From assembly GCF_042661605.1 (NCBI RefSeq), contig NZ_JBHSWJ010000002.1:1798001-1862000 (forward strand): a stretch of 64,000 nucleotides of DNA, written 5' to 3'. How positions within the stretch are numbered: position 1 is the first letter of the stretch; every line of letters begins with the position of its first letter. Positions 43,117 through 52,982 of this stretch are shown here, piece by piece. This DNA is from Branchiibius cervicis. GTDB lineage: Bacteria > Actinomycetota > Actinomycetes > Actinomycetales > Dermatophilaceae. The notes below the pieces were generated by a model that was not told the DNA's origin, searched no databases, and worked only from the letters and a program-made list of their open reading frames with translations. The position numbers were made by a program, and so were the translations under genes.

Positions 43117-45438
43117 TTACCGCTTCTTGGTGGCGTCCACCCACAGGACCATGCCGTCACCCAGTTTGGTCAGCACCGAGATCTTCGTCCCGGAACCGGC
43201 CGTCTTGACCGAGGCGTACGGGCTTTCGGCGCTCCAGTACTTGGTGGCACTGGAGTCATCGAAGGTACGGACCGCGGCCTGCGAGGGGACCTTGGTCTCG
43301 ACGCCCTGGCGGTGCAGCGTCAAGGCATCGGTCCGCTCGGTGCCGAAGGTGGCGTCGAACGGCGAGATGCGGTTGGACATCAACTGACCGGTCGACCACT
43401 TCAGCGGTGCCGGATGAGCGTCAACCGGCAGCACCAAACCGCCACCGGGGTGGGTGAAGACGTTGTTGTTCGCGAACTCGTTGTTCACATAGGAGACCAG
43501 CAAGCCGTCCTGATAGGGGAAGTGCTCCACGTAGTCAGGTTTCGGAGCCGGGCTCCAACCGAAGTTGTACGGACCCTCCTTGAGCGTCTTGTCGTAGCCG
43601 GAGTAGCGGCGGTACTCGGCCAGGTAGTAGTGCGCGACCTGTTTGGAGGTGGACCCGCCCATGCGGGTGAACCCGCTGGGCGCCCACGCGCTGGTGGTCG
43701 ACTCGACATCGTCAACGGCCGTGGAGCCGTCCACGGTCAAGGCGAGGTCGTCCAGGAAGGCTCCGGCCTCGTTCACGCCGCCGTCGGTCTGGTAGAGGAA
43801 GCGGAACTTGACCTTCTGTCCCTTGTAGGCCGACAGGTCGTAGTTGACCGAACCCCATTGCGGCGCAGAGCCGGTGATGGCGTTACCGACGTTGGTCCAC
43901 GTGCCGCCGCCGTCGGTCGACACCTGCGGATACAGGTAGTCGTAGCCGTCTTCGATGTCGTACCAGATGGCGGCCGACAGCGACGCCGTCGAGGCACTGG
44001 TCAGGTCCAGGTCGCGGGTCAGCGACGAGGTGTAGTTGTCGCCGCGACCGCTCCACCATTCGTAGGAACCGGACTTGGGTTTGTTGTAGTCCGTGACGAC
44101 CGTCTTGTTCGGGAGCGTGACCGCGAGGGCCTGCGGCTTGCGGCGGTTGTCCAGGTCCGCCGGGCCGAGGTTGACCAGTGCCCGCGAGCCGTAGGAGACC
44201 GTCTTGAAGTCGAGCCAGCCCAACTGCAGCTTCTCCCAGGCGCCCATGTAACCCGGGGTCGTCCCGATGTCGTCCTTGCCGTGGTTCAACCAGGAACCGG
44301 CACTCATCAAGGTCCAGAAGGACGTGGAGTTGGTGGCCATGTTGGTGGTGTCGTAGAGGTCCGGCAGACCCAGGTCGTGACCGAACTCGTGGGTGAAGAC
44401 GCCGAGGCCGCCGTTCTCCGGCTCGGTCGTGTAGTCCGCGACCCAGATCCCGGTGTTACCGATCTGCACGCCGCCGCCCTTGTTGGCGCCGGGGCCGGTG
44501 CTGCCGTAACCGTAGCCAACCGCCCAACGGTGGCTCCAGATGGCGTCCTCGCCCTGCGCGCCGCCGCCGGCCTCCTCGCCCTCACCGGCGTGGATGGCCT
44601 GGAAGTGGTCGATGTAGCCGTCCGGCTCATCGAAGTTACCGTCGCCGTCGTAGTCGTAGCGGTCCCACTTGTCGAACTGCGACAGGTAGTCCTTGATCTG
44701 CGCGTCCGTCTTGCCGGAGGCCTTCTGCTGGTTGTACCAGGCGGTCAGCGTGTCGCTGATGTAGGCCCAGTAGCCGACAGCATCGTTGGCGTACTTGTTA
44801 CTGCCGTAGGCCGCTTCGTTGTAGGGCAGCGTCACCCAGTCCGAGACGTCACCTTCGACATCGAACCGGCCCTGTGACTGCGCCTTGTAGAAGTTCTTGA
44901 AGGATTCGCCCTTGGTCCCGAACATCATGTCCAGGTAGTGCTTGCGGTCGAAGTTGCTCTCCCAGTAGGTCGAGTTGTCCTGCGCGCGGTCCGGCTTGGC
45001 GATCTGGTTGACCAACGGACCGGCGGTCCCGCCGGCGGCCGGTTTGGTCGCCGTACCGAACTGGGACAGCACGGTGAAGATCGACGCAGTGCGGTCCACG
45101 TCGTACTCGACGTAGCGGCTCTGCTTGCCCTTGGTCCCCTTGGACCCCTTCTTGCCCGAGGAGCCGCTGGTCTCCGACTGCACCTCGATGACGGTCTTAC
45201 CGTTCACCTCCTTGGTGCTGGCCCTACCCTGGACGAGTTTGGTGACCGCCTCCTGCCGCAACGCAGCGGCCGCGTCGGCGCGCGGGCTGGGATAGTTGTC
45301 CTTCTGGGCCTGCTGCTGATCCGGTCCGGCCGGGCCGACGGCAGGGACCGAGAGGGCACCAGCACCGGTGGCGGTGAGGGTCAGGCCCAGACTGATCACG
45401 GTGGCACCCGTCAAGGCGCCCACGAGACGTACTTTCAC
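43117..45438 (-). CDS. Secreted M6-family metalloprotease (immune inhibitor A type)
   Basis: The 773-residue protein starts VKVRLVGALTGATVISLGLT, a signal peptide of about 30 residues. A propeptide-like region with a Gly/Ser/Lys-rich linker (GSSGKKGSKGTKGK) follows. The zinc site is THEFGHDLGLPDLYD near residue 349, and Asp-rich calcium-like segments (DYDGDGNFDEPDGYID) lie before it. The C-terminal third (WYDIEDGYDYLYPQVSTDGG and following) is the MAM/jelly-roll-like part of immune-inhibitor-A proteins. GTG 45438 is set by GGAGGAATT just before it. It likely degrades extracellular proteins. Confidence 0.9.
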   Translation of the reverse strand: MKVRLVGALTGATVISLGLTLTATGAGALSVPAVGPAGPDQQQAQKDNYPSPRADAAAALRQEAVTKLVQGRASTKEVNGKTVIEVQSETSGSSGKKGSKGTKGKQSRYVEYDVDRTASIFTVLSQFGTATKPAAGGTAGPLVNQIAKPDRAQDNSTYWESNFDRKHYLDMMFGTKGESFKNFYKAQSQGRFDVEGDVSDWVTLPYNEAAYGSNKYANDAVGYWAYISDTLTAWYNQQKASGKTDAQIKDYLSQFDKWDRYDYDGDGNFDEPDGYIDHFQAIHAGEGEEAGGGAQGEDAIWSHRWAVGYGYGSTGPGANKGGGVQIGNTGIWVADYTTEPENGGLGVFTHEFGHDLGLPDLYDTTNMATNSTSFWTLMSAGSWLNHGKDDIGTTPGYMGAWEKLQLGWLDFKTVSYGSRALVNLGPADLDNRRKPQALAVTLPNKTVVTDYNKPKSGSYEWWSGRGDNYTSSLTRDLDLTSASTASLSAAIWYDIEDGYDYLYPQVSTDGGGTWTNVGNAITGSAPQWGSVNYDLSAYKGQKVKFRFLYQTDGGVNEAGAFLDDLALTVDGSTAVDDVESTTSAWAPSGFTRMGGSTSKQVAHYYLAEYRRYSGYDKTLKEGPYNFGWSPAPKPDYVEHFPYQDGLLVSYVNNEFANNNVFTHPGGGLVLPVDAHPAPLKWSTGQLMSNRISPFDATFGTERTDALTLHRQGVETKVPSQAAVRTFDDSSATKYWSAESPYASVKTAGSGTKISVLTKLGDGMVLWVDATKKR

Positions 45439-45559
45439 AATTCCTCCGTGTGGGAGTCGGATCGGCGGCGGGGTTACGCACGCCTGAGAGGATCTTGCAA
45501 GGTTTTCCGGTGTTTTGGTGGGAAACTGACAGGTCATTTTCAGGAACTACGATGCGTCC

Positions 45560-46408
45560 ATGAGCGAACAGACCGCGCCGTACGGCGCCGGCACGCCCGC
45601 GCCCCGCCGGCGCACGCGGATCGTGCATCTGCTGGAGGCCAAACAGCGCGGCGAACGATGGGCCATGCTCACCGCGTACGACCGGGCGTCGGCCTCGATC
45701 TTCGACGAAGCCGGGATTCCCGTTCTGCTGGTCGGCGACTCGGCGGCGAACAACGCTCTCGGTTACGACACCACCCTGCCCGTGACCACCGATGAGTTGC
45801 TCCCGCTGGTGCGCGCAGTCGTGCGCGGAGCCCCCAACACGCTGGTTGTCGCGGACCTGCCCTTCGGCAGTTACGAGGTCAGCCCGCAGCAGGCGCTGAA
45901 GACCGCCGTGCGGTTCATGAAGGAGGGGCAGGCGCATGCGGTGAAGCTGGAGGGCGGCGTCGAGATGGCGCCGGTCATCGAAGCGATCACCGCCGCCGGG
46001 ATCCCGGTGATGGCGCACATCGGCTTCACCCCGCAGAGCGAGCACGCCCTGGGCGGTTACCGGGTGCAGGGTCGTGGGCAGGAGAAGGCGCAGGAATTGC
46101 TGCGCTCGGCACACGCGGTCCAGGAGGCGGGAGCGTTTGCCGTCGTATTGGAGATGGTGCCCGCGCCCATTGCCGCCAAGGTGACCGAACAGCTGACCAT
46201 CCCGACGATCGGCATCGGCGCCGGCGTGGGGTGTGACGCCCAGGTGCTGGTCTGGTACGACTTCGCCGGCCTGAACGACCGGAAGATGCCGCGCTTCGTC
46301 AAGCAGTACGCCGATCTGCACGGCACCCTGCTGGCGGCCGCACGCGAGTACAAGGCCGAGGTCGAGGCCGGGACGTTCCCCGGGCCCGAGCATTCATTCG
46401 ACAGCTGA
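45560..46408 (+). CDS. panB: 3-methyl-2-oxobutanoate hydroxymethyltransferase
   Basis: The enzyme makes ketopantoate, the first committed step to pantothenate and CoA. The 282-residue protein shows MLTAYDRASASIFDEAGIPV, LLVGDSAANNALGYDTTLPV (metal-binding Asp), VKLEGG, MAHIGFTPQSEHALGG and TIGIGAGVGCDAQVLVWYD. It is monocistronic here, divergent from the M6 protease gene. Confidence 0.96.
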   Translation: MSEQTAPYGAGTPAPRRRTRIVHLLEAKQRGERWAMLTAYDRASASIFDEAGIPVLLVGDSAANNALGYDTTLPVTTDELLPLVRAVVRGAPNTLVVADLPFGSYEVSPQQALKTAVRFMKEGQAHAVKLEGGVEMAPVIEAITAAGIPVMAHIGFTPQSEHALGGYRVQGRGQEKAQELLRSAHAVQEAGAFAVVLEMVPAPIAAKVTEQLTIPTIGIGAGVGCDAQVLVWYDFAGLNDRKMPRFVKQYADLHGTLLAAAREYKAEVEAGTFPGPEHSFDS

Positions 46409-46417
46409 GCTCGGCCT

Positions 46418-47640
46418 TCACACCGACCGCCGCGGCACGGCCCGCCACATCTGCAGGGCCGCCACCAGACCGATCCCGCCGGAAATGGCGATAGCCGGAC
46501 CCAGTCCGAGCAGCGCCGTGAAGGCGGCGAGCAGCAGCGGGCCTGCGGTGCCGCCGATGTCGGACATCTCCCGCCAGATGCCGAGGAACTGCGCGCGGCC
46601 CAGATCAGGTGCGAAGTCCGCGCCCAACGTCATGACCATGCCGGCGCCGATCCCGTTCCCGAAACCGAGAATGCACGAGACCAGGGTCAACGTCGCGACC
46701 CCGTGGGTGAGCGGCATGGCCAGCATCGACAGACCCATCACCAGCATCGAGGGCACCGTCACCCACCGCCGGCCGCGGACGTCCATCACCTTGCCGGCCG
46801 GGTAGAAGACCAGCATGTCGATGGCGCCGGAGACGCCGTAGATCACCGAACTGACCTGCGGGCTCAGCCCCAGGTGCTCGGCCCACAACGGGATGACCGC
46901 CTGGCGTGATTGGCGTACGGCGGACACCAGCAGGATGCCGACGCCGACGGTGGCGAAGACACTCCACTTCTCGCGCAGGATCGTGCGGACCCGCGGCGGC
47001 GCAACGGCATCCGGTGCCGTGCGCGCGGCCAGCCCGTGACCGGGTAGGTCCTGCAAGGTCGCCCCGAGGACGCCGGCCAGCAGGAGCGCGACGACGCACA
47101 CGACGTACGCCCCCGCAGATGCCAGACGACCATCGCGGCCGCACCGAGGAACGGACCGATGAAGACACCGACCCGCATGACGCCGCCCAGGGTGGACAGC
47201 GCGCGAGCGCGGTACTGAGCCGGAACGGCTTCGGTCAGATACGTCTGGCGGGCCAGCAGGAACACCGAACTGGCGATGCCGATCAGGAAAACGCCCACCG
47301 AGAAGACAGCGAGGTTGCCGGCGACCAGACACAGCACGGTGGCCGCCACCCCCAGGGCCGAGGCTCCCACGATGGCCAACCGCTCGCCGTACCGGTCGCA
47401 GATGATCGAAGCGGGCACATTGAAGACCAGCGAGCCGGCGTTGATCAGCATCACCATCAAAGCGGCCACGGCGACGGAGGCACCGAACGATCGGGCGGAC
47501 AACGCGATCACCGGCAGGATCGCGCCCTCGCCCAGGCCGAAGAGCAGGCTCGGGCCGTAGATCGGTAACGCCAGTCTGCGCAGGTCGGCCGGGGTGTCGT
47601 AGGTGGTGTCCGGTTGCGTCGGTTGCGAAAGGTTCACCAC
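46418..47640 (-). CDS. MFS transporter (one-base frameshift)
   Basis: The protein has ~407 residues and about twelve membrane helices after repair. The N-terminal half (PIYGPSLLFGLGEGAILPVIAL, SIICDRYGERLAIVG with a motif-A-like loop) and the C-terminal half (LSPQVSSVIYGVSGAIDMLV, GKVMDVRGRRWVTVPSML) join by adding one base in the C run at 47110-47114. The family resembles multidrug or arabinose-efflux type permeases; the substrate is unknown. The GTG start at 47640 follows a TATAAA box by nine bases. A second MFS gene lies just upstream on the same strand. Confidence 0.82.
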
Positions 47641-47650
47641 ATAACCAACT

Positions 47651-48859
47651 TTATACCTTCTCTATGTACTCGCTCGTTGCGTCGTCACGTGGCCGGGCCA
47701 GGACGCGCTGACCCAGGGCTGCAGTGAGCGCGAGCGATGCACCGGCGGCCAACGGCACCACGTAGGCGTGCGCGCCGCCAACGTGATCGGCCACCACTCC
47801 GCCGACGGCCGACCCCGCGGCGACTCCGACCAGCATGGCCGTGAGGACCACGCTGAGTGCCTCGTTGATCTGATGCACCGGGATCAGTTGCTGGGTCAGG
47901 TTCATAGAGGTCACCAGGGCCGGCGCGGCGGCCAGCCCGGCGAGAAACATCAGGACGGCGAGTACGCCGACCGACTGGGCCAGCAGGATGGGCGCCTGCA
48001 TCACCACGAGGATCACCGCGGAGACCAGAAGAACCCGTCGCATCGGCATCCGCACCGTACGCGTGCCGAAGCCCAGGGCAGCAATGGCCGACCCCAGGGC
48101 GAACGTGCCCAGAACGATGCCGGCCAGGCTCGCGTGACCGAACTGTTTGCTGACAGCGATGGTGACGATCTCGTTGCTGCCGAAGATCACTCCGACCAGG
48201 AACAGGCACACCGCGAGGACCTGGATGCCGGGTTGCACGATGGCCAGGGTGGGTTGGTGCACGTGCTCGGCACGAGCGGGCGGCTCGGTGCGCCGGTTGG
48301 CCATCAGCAGAGCGGTGCCGCTGGCGTAGAGCACCACCGCGAGAATGAATCCGGACTCGGGGAACAAGATGGTGGCCAGGGCTGCGGCGAGCGCCGGCCC
48401 GATGACGAAGGAGATCTCGTCGGCCACCTGCTCCAGGGCCATGGCCGAGTGCCGCAGATCGTCGGGAGCCAGGTGCACCCAGCGTGCCCGCGACATCGTC
48501 CCGATCTCCACGACGATCGCACTGAGCGAGTAGGTGACGAACAGCGTCCAGGTCGGCCAGGACAGCAGCGAGGCCAGCACGGTCATGACCGACCAGATCA
48601 CACCCCAGGCCACGAGCGGCAGAGCGATACGCCGTTGACCGTGGGTGTCGATGAGGCGCCCGACGATGACCGCGGTAATGGCGAAGACCATCAATCCGAC
48701 CGCGGAGACCGCGCCGGCCAGTCCGTAGGAACCGGTCCGACCCGAAATCATCGCGACGATCGCAACGCCGAACATGGCGTTGCCGAGGCGTCCGACCGCG
48801 GCACTGACAACGAAAGAACGTGCCCCCGGCAGCGAGAGGAGGCGGCGGTAGGCGTTCAG
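47651..48859 (-). CDS. MFS transporter, probable CTG start
   Basis: About twelve membrane helices are predicted by eye. The usual start choice, ATG 48775, would cut the first helix (FVVSAAVGRLGNAMFGVAIV). The frame remains open upstream, and LNAYRRLLSLPGARSF just before the helix resembles the usual cytoplasmic start of such transporters. The first codon of that segment is CTG 48859, which directly follows the stop of the upstream small gene and has AAGGA ten bases before it. No ATG or GTG is available there. The loop GRLIDTHGQRRIALP is MFS motif A. The substrate is unknown. Confidence 0.75.
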   Translation of the reverse strand: MNAYRRLLSLPGARSFVVSAAVGRLGNAMFGVAIVAMISGRTGSYGLAGAVSAVGLMVFAITAVIVGRLIDTHGQRRIALPLVAWGVIWSVMTVLASLLSWPTWTLFVTYSLSAIVVEIGTMSRARWVHLAPDDLRHSAMALEQVADEISFVIGPALAAALATILFPESGFILAVVLYASGTALLMANRRTEPPARAEHVHQPTLAIVQPGIQVLAVCLFLVGVIFGSNEIVTIAVSKQFGHASLAGIVLGTFALGSAIAALGFGTRTVRMPMRRVLLVSAVILVVMQAPILLAQSVGVLAVLMFLAGLAAAPALVTSMNLTQQLIPVHQINEALSVVLTAMLVGVAAGSAVGGVVADHVGGAHAYVVPLAAGASLALTAALGQRVLARPRDDATSEYIEKV

Positions 48860-48860
48860 G

Positions 48861-49046
48861 TCAGCGCTGTCCTTCGTCGTTCCAGCGACGGTCCTCTTCG
48901 TCCCACTGCTCGGACTTCTCGTGTGCCGTCTGCAGGGCGTTCTGCGCCGCCTCCGGCGTGTCGTAGGGGCCCATGACGTTGGCGTTGGGCGAGCGGTCGT
49001 CGTCGGACTCCACCTGCGCGGTATCGACGTTGTACCAGTACTGCAT
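48861..49046 (-). CDS. 61-residue conserved acidic protein
   Basis: The small soluble protein begins MQYWYNVDTAQVESDDDRSP and ends WDEEDRRWNDEGQR. The middle (VMGPYDTPEAAQNALQTAHE) has the SPOR-like pattern of a tyrosine strand followed by a helix, which is common in short actinobacterial proteins of unknown function. ATG 49046 has AAGGAG six bases upstream. It immediately precedes the MFS gene and is divergent from ppgK. Confidence 0.75.
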   Translation of the reverse strand: MQYWYNVDTAQVESDDDRSPNANVMGPYDTPEAAQNALQTAHEKSEQWDEEDRRWNDEGQR

Positions 49047-49140
49047 AACGGCTCCTTGCGGCATCGAACGGGATCGGGGCCAGCCTATGCGTCGTCGCCT
49101 GTGACCGCTCATCGTGGCGTGGGTCATAGACTCATCAGCT

Positions 49141-49910
49141 ATGAGCGCGACGTACCCCTTGGCATTGACGTAGGCGGCAGCGGGATCAAGGGGGCGCCGG
49201 TCGATCTGTCGACGGGGCAATTCGCCGCCGACCGGCTGCGCATCGAAACCCCGCAGCCGTCCACACCGGCCGCCGTCACCGAGGTGATCGCGCAGATCGT
49301 CGAACACTTCGAGGATCAGATCCGCGGCGAGGCGATCGGCATCACCCTGCCTGCCGTGGTCACCCACGGCGTGGTGCGCACCGCCGCCAATATCGACTCC
49401 GGGTGGATCGGGATGGCGGCGGAGGAGATGCTGAGTTCGAAGCTGGGCCATCCGGTCACCGTCGTCAACGACGCGGACGCCGCCGGCGTCGGCGAGCTGC
49501 ACTACGGGGCGGCACGCGACCACGAAGGCCTGGTGCTGGTCTCGACGCTGGGCACCGGCATCGGCAGCGCCTTGCTCAACGAAGGCGCGCTGGTCCCCAA
49601 CACTGAGCTGGGCCACCTGGAGATCGACGGTCACGACGCCGAGCACAAGGCGGCGGACAGTGCCCGCGACCGCGAGGATCTGTCCTGGGAGAAGTGGGCC
49701 GAGCGGTTGCAGCGCTACTACAGCCACGTGGAGGACCTGCTCTGGCCGGACCTGATCGTGGTGGGCGGCGGCGTCAGTAAGAAGTCGGAGAAATTCCTTC
49801 CCCTGCTACACCTGCGGGCACCGATCGTGGCGGCTCAGCTGGAGAACGCCGCCGGGATCGTCGGCGCTGCCTGGTTGGCCGACGCACGCTCCCAGGCTGC
49901 GAAGAAGTAA
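49141..49910 (+). CDS. ppgK: Polyphosphate glucokinase (one-base frameshift near the start)
   Basis: The enzyme phosphorylates glucose with polyphosphate or ATP, an actinobacterial hallmark. After the start MSATYPLGIDVGGSGIKGAP the ROK-type phosphate motif is visible, followed by GITLPAVV, PVTVVNDADAAGVGELHYGA with the catalytic Asp, and LVSTLGTGIGSALL. The reading breaks about six codons in, at CCCCTTGG (49155-49162); adding one base restores 256 residues. A TAGACT box lies eight bases before ATG 49141 without a Shine-Dalgarno, so the message may be leaderless. Confidence 0.9.
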
Positions 49911-49913
49911 CCG

Positions 49914-51038
49914 CTACTTCCGGCGCAGCTTGCCGATCGCCGACGACACCTGCGACTTCGCCTGCGGCAGATACGTTTTCGCTGTCTTGCGGACGACGGG
50001 CAGCGCCCTGCTGTACGGCGCGTAGAGCGGTGAGAGCGGTTTGTCCCAGGTGCCGATCAACTGGTCCTCGTGCTTGGCGAACTGCCGCTTGAAATCGGAG
50101 ATGCCGTCGTTGAGCAGGCCGTTGAAGTCGTAGCGTTGCACTCCGATGGCCTTCATCTGTTGCATCGCGTAGAACTTCAGGCCGTAGTTGAGGCGCAGCT
50201 TCTGCCCGCGAGGTGACACCCCGCCGTACAACTCGAAGGCGGTGCGCGCGGAGGCGACCAGCCACACGAAGGCGACGACCTGCTCATCCTCCCAGGCGGC
50301 CAGCAAATGCGAGTCGCCGCCCATCAGGTCGCGGATGCCTCGGTGGTACCCATCGTCATGGACCGCGAACCCGTTGCGTTCACCGGTGGCTCGGTTGATC
50401 GCAAGAACAGCGTCCAGATCCCGGTCGTGCACGACCTCGCCGAAACGAACTTCCGTGTTACGCAATGACTTACGGACGTTCTGGCGGGTGGTCGAGGTGA
50501 ACGAGGCCAGGATGGCGTTCTCGTCCGGAGTCAGATCCACGATGAGCGTGTGCGGGATGAGTCCGGTGTTCTCGGACCGGCTGAACCCTGCTGCTTCCAG
50601 CCCGGCCAGCCATCCGCTGACCGGCTCGGTGAGCTTCTGGGCGATGACCTCGTCGGCGGAAGGTCCCTTGTCGCCCTTGGCCGGCTGGGCCACCGGGGAG
50701 AACGGCTCGGGCCAATCCGGCTCGATCGTCAGTGCCAGCGGCTTCCGGCTCGTCTTCACGTAGTCCGCGATGGCCTGCAGGACCCGGACCCGGTCGCCCT
50801 CGGCGGCTTGCGGGCCGCGTGGGATGTAAGCCAGGCAGCTGACCGGGAGTTTGCGGAAGAGCACCTGGGCCGAGCCGATGACTTTCTCGTCGTCATGCAC
50901 CACTAGCCGGGTGACGTCCCATTCGTAGCGCGCCTTGAGCGCGCCCCACCCCCACAGTTGCAACGGGTGGCCGCCGGCGTCGTTGACGATGCCGTTCCAG
51001 GCGGATTCGTCCTCGACGACGGTGACCTGCAGGCTCAT
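49914..51038 (-). CDS. FemAB-like aminoacyl transferase (peptidoglycan bridge or related)
   Basis: The 374-residue protein belongs to the FemX/FemAB fold: LQLWGWGALKARYEWDV, HTLIVDLTPDENAILASFTSTTRQNVRKSLRN (the FemAB block with the T-x-R-x2-V-R-K pattern near residue 190), and LLAAWEDEQVVAFVWLVASARTAFELYGG, then YGLKFYAMQQMKAIGVQRYDFNGL. These enzymes add amino acids from tRNA to peptidoglycan precursors. ATG 51038 is chosen over an in-frame GTG 18 bases upstream. It converges on ppgK with a four-base gap. Confidence 0.85.
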   Translation of the reverse strand: MSLQVTVVEDESAWNGIVNDAGGHPLQLWGWGALKARYEWDVTRLVVHDDEKVIGSAQVLFRKLPVSCLAYIPRGPQAAEGDRVRVLQAIADYVKTSRKPLALTIEPDWPEPFSPVAQPAKGDKGPSADEVIAQKLTEPVSGWLAGLEAAGFSRSENTGLIPHTLIVDLTPDENAILASFTSTTRQNVRKSLRNTEVRFGEVVHDRDLDAVLAINRATGERNGFAVHDDGYHRGIRDLMGGDSHLLAAWEDEQVVAFVWLVASARTAFELYGGVSPRGQKLRLNYGLKFYAMQQMKAIGVQRYDFNGLLNDGISDFKRQFAKHEDQLIGTWDKPLSPLYAPYSRALPVVRKTAKTYLPQAKSQVSSAIGKLRRK

Positions 51039-51062
51039 GGCATCAACCCTAGCCACGTCCGC

Positions 51063-51230
51063 TCAGCGTGCTCGCGCCGCCTTGAAGGACTTCTTGTCGA
51101 CCTTGCCGGTCACCTCGAAGGTGCGCTTGTCCTGACGCTCGGCGTAGCCCTGCTTGGCCAGCCGGTGCCACACCACGGGGCACTTCTTGCAGCGCGTGCT
51201 GGACTTGCAGCACTTCTTCTTGGTTCTCAC
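51063..51230 (-). CDS. 55-residue Lys/Cys-rich small protein
   Basis: The frame encodes 55 residues beginning VRTKKKCCKSSTRCKKCPVV and ending SFKAARAR. Four cysteines within twelve residues (CC-x5-C-x2-C) could bind zinc, and nearly a third of residues are Lys or Arg. I recall similar short proteins in other actinobacteria, without a known role. It lies 24 bases upstream of the FemAB-like gene in the same direction. The GTG start at 51230 has only a weak ribosome-binding site. Confidence 0.65.
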   Translation of the reverse strand: MRTKKKCCKSSTRCKKCPVVWHRLAKQGYAERQDKRTFEVTGKVDKKSFKAARAR

Positions 51231-51316
51231 GACCGGCACGGTTCCAGCTTAGGCGAGCCTTCCCTTGGAGCGAAACCGTCGACCCATGCCCTACCTGTGC
51301 ATCTGCAGTCATGTAT

Positions 51317-51336
51317 GTACAAGTACCAACAACTTG
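51317..51336 (+). promoter_or_regulatory. Putative operator shared with the divergent region at 62.1 kb
   Basis: The 10-base GTACAAGTAC at 51317-51326 is the exact reverse complement of 62155-62164. A following ACTTG (51332-51336) makes an inverted repeat CAAGT-N7-ACTTG. It is ~75 bases before the FGGY kinase start. A common repressor is inferred; the family of that regulator is not known and none is encoded in the window. Confidence 0.5.
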
Positions 51337-51409
51337 CTTTACGCTGCTCGACACCAAGTGTGTTCGCGGTCACAGTGCAACTGCCGTCCGCGGTGTCTAA
51401 GGAGCAGAA

Positions 51410-52968
51410 ATGAGCGCTGTCCGCGCATTCGTAGGAATCGACGCCGGCACCACAGGGTGCACGGTCATGATCTTCGACGAACACGGAAACCGGCTGGGCG
51501 AGGGTTATCAGGAGTACCCCTGCATCTCCCCTCGCGCGGGCTGGGTCGAACAAGACGTCGAGGACGTCTGGCGGGGTATTTGCGCCGCCACCAAGGAGGC
51601 GGTCACCTCGGCCGCGCTACCTGACGAGGCCTATCAGTCGGTGGGCTTCTCCAGCCAGCGCGGCACGTTCCTGCTCCTGGACGAGGACAAGAACCCGCTG
51701 GCCAACTCCATCGTGTGGAACGACGGTCGGGCGCTGAAATACCAAGCCATCTTCGGTGAGCAGATCAGCCCGGAGGATTACCAGACGCTCACCGGCATGC
51801 AGCTGTCGCCGCTGTGGTCCGCCGCCAAGATCGCATGGCTGCGGGACAACGAACCGGATCTGTTCGCGCGCACCCGGTGGTTCGCCAACGGCCAGGAATA
51901 CTTCCTGTACCGCCTCGGCGCTGACCAGTGGGTGACCGACCCCGCCTCGCTCACGCTCAACGGGATGCTCGACATCGAGAAGCTGGACTGGAGTGACGAG
52001 GTCCTGGCCCTGTGCGGGATCGACCGTGACCGGCTCCCCCGGTCGGCATTCCGTCCGGGCAGGCCGGCGTCGTCTCGCCAGCCGCCTCCTACGCAACGGG
52101 ATTGCCCGTCGGCGTTCCATTGTGCCGGGGCGCTGGAGATCAGCAGTGCGCCGCGATCGGTGCCGGCGTCGTACGCCAGGGCATGGCGGAATTCACCGTC
52201 GGCACCTCCGGGATCATGGTCGCCCACCTGGACGGACTGGACCGCATCCAGGGACGCAACCTGTGGTGGGGTGGCCACGCCGTGCCCGGCGCGTGGGATA
52301 TCGAAGGCGGAGCTTTCGCCCTCGGTGCGAATCTCAAGTGGTGGCGGGACAACTTCGGCAGCGACGAGCTGGCGGAGGCGGAGGCACAGGGTCGCAGTGT
52401 GTACTCGGTGATGGTGGACAAGGCGGCCACCTCACCCGCCGGTGCGAACGGGCTGCTGTTCCATTCCTTCCTCACCAGCCAGGTCACGCCGTACTACGAC
52501 GCGGCGTCCAAGGGCGGCTGGTTGGGGCTGGGCATCCACCACACCCGCGCCGATATGCTGCGGGCCCTGCTCGAGGGCTGCGCCCACGAGATGCGCATGG
52601 TCGTGGACGCCTTCCGCAGCGACATCGTCGGGGGCATCACCGACCTGCGGCTGACCGGTGGCGGCACCAAGTCCGACGGATTCGCCCAACTGATGACCGA
52701 CATCATCGGTCTGCCCACCAAGGTCACCCGCGAGCGCGAGTGCACCGTGCTGGGCGCAGCGATCCTGGGTGCCTATGGCGCCGGGGCGTTCGCGTCGATC
52801 GACGATGCCGTCGGGGCAATGGTCAACGTCGAGGGTGAGTTCACCCCGAGCGAGTCCACGGCGAAGCTCTACGACGAGCTGCACCAGGTCTACCGGGGAA
52901 TGTATGAAGCCATGGCCAGGGCCGGCCAGTACGACGCGCTGGCCGAGGTGTCCGCGCGCTACTTCTGA
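51410..52968 (+). CDS. FGGY-family carbohydrate kinase, xylulokinase-like (one-base frameshift)
   Basis: The protein has ~519 residues after repair. The two actin-like ATP-binding halves are clear: GIDAGTTGCTVMIFDEHGNR at the start, GFSSQRGTFLLLDED and SIVWNDGRA in the sugar site, CRGAGDQQCAAIGAG in the middle, FTVGTSGIMVA, and DLRLTGGGTKSDGFAQLMTD near the C-terminus. One C is missing at 52036-52040. The substrate is probably a ketose or polyol; the family does not allow a finer call. ATG 51410 has AAGGAG upstream. The operator-like element in front links it to the RuBisCO-like gene cluster. Confidence 0.85.
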
Positions 52969-52982
52969 TCGGCGTACGTCGA

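Noticed and set aside
42097..44877. 926-codon open frame opposite glnA2 and the M6 protease gene
   Set aside because: It is antisense to two well-supported genes, has the composition expected of a shadow frame in high-GC DNA and matches no family.
48921..49910. 329-codon reading of ppgK from an upstream start
   Set aside because: The extra N-terminus is antisense to the 61-residue gene; the true start is ATG 49141 with one missing base six codons in.
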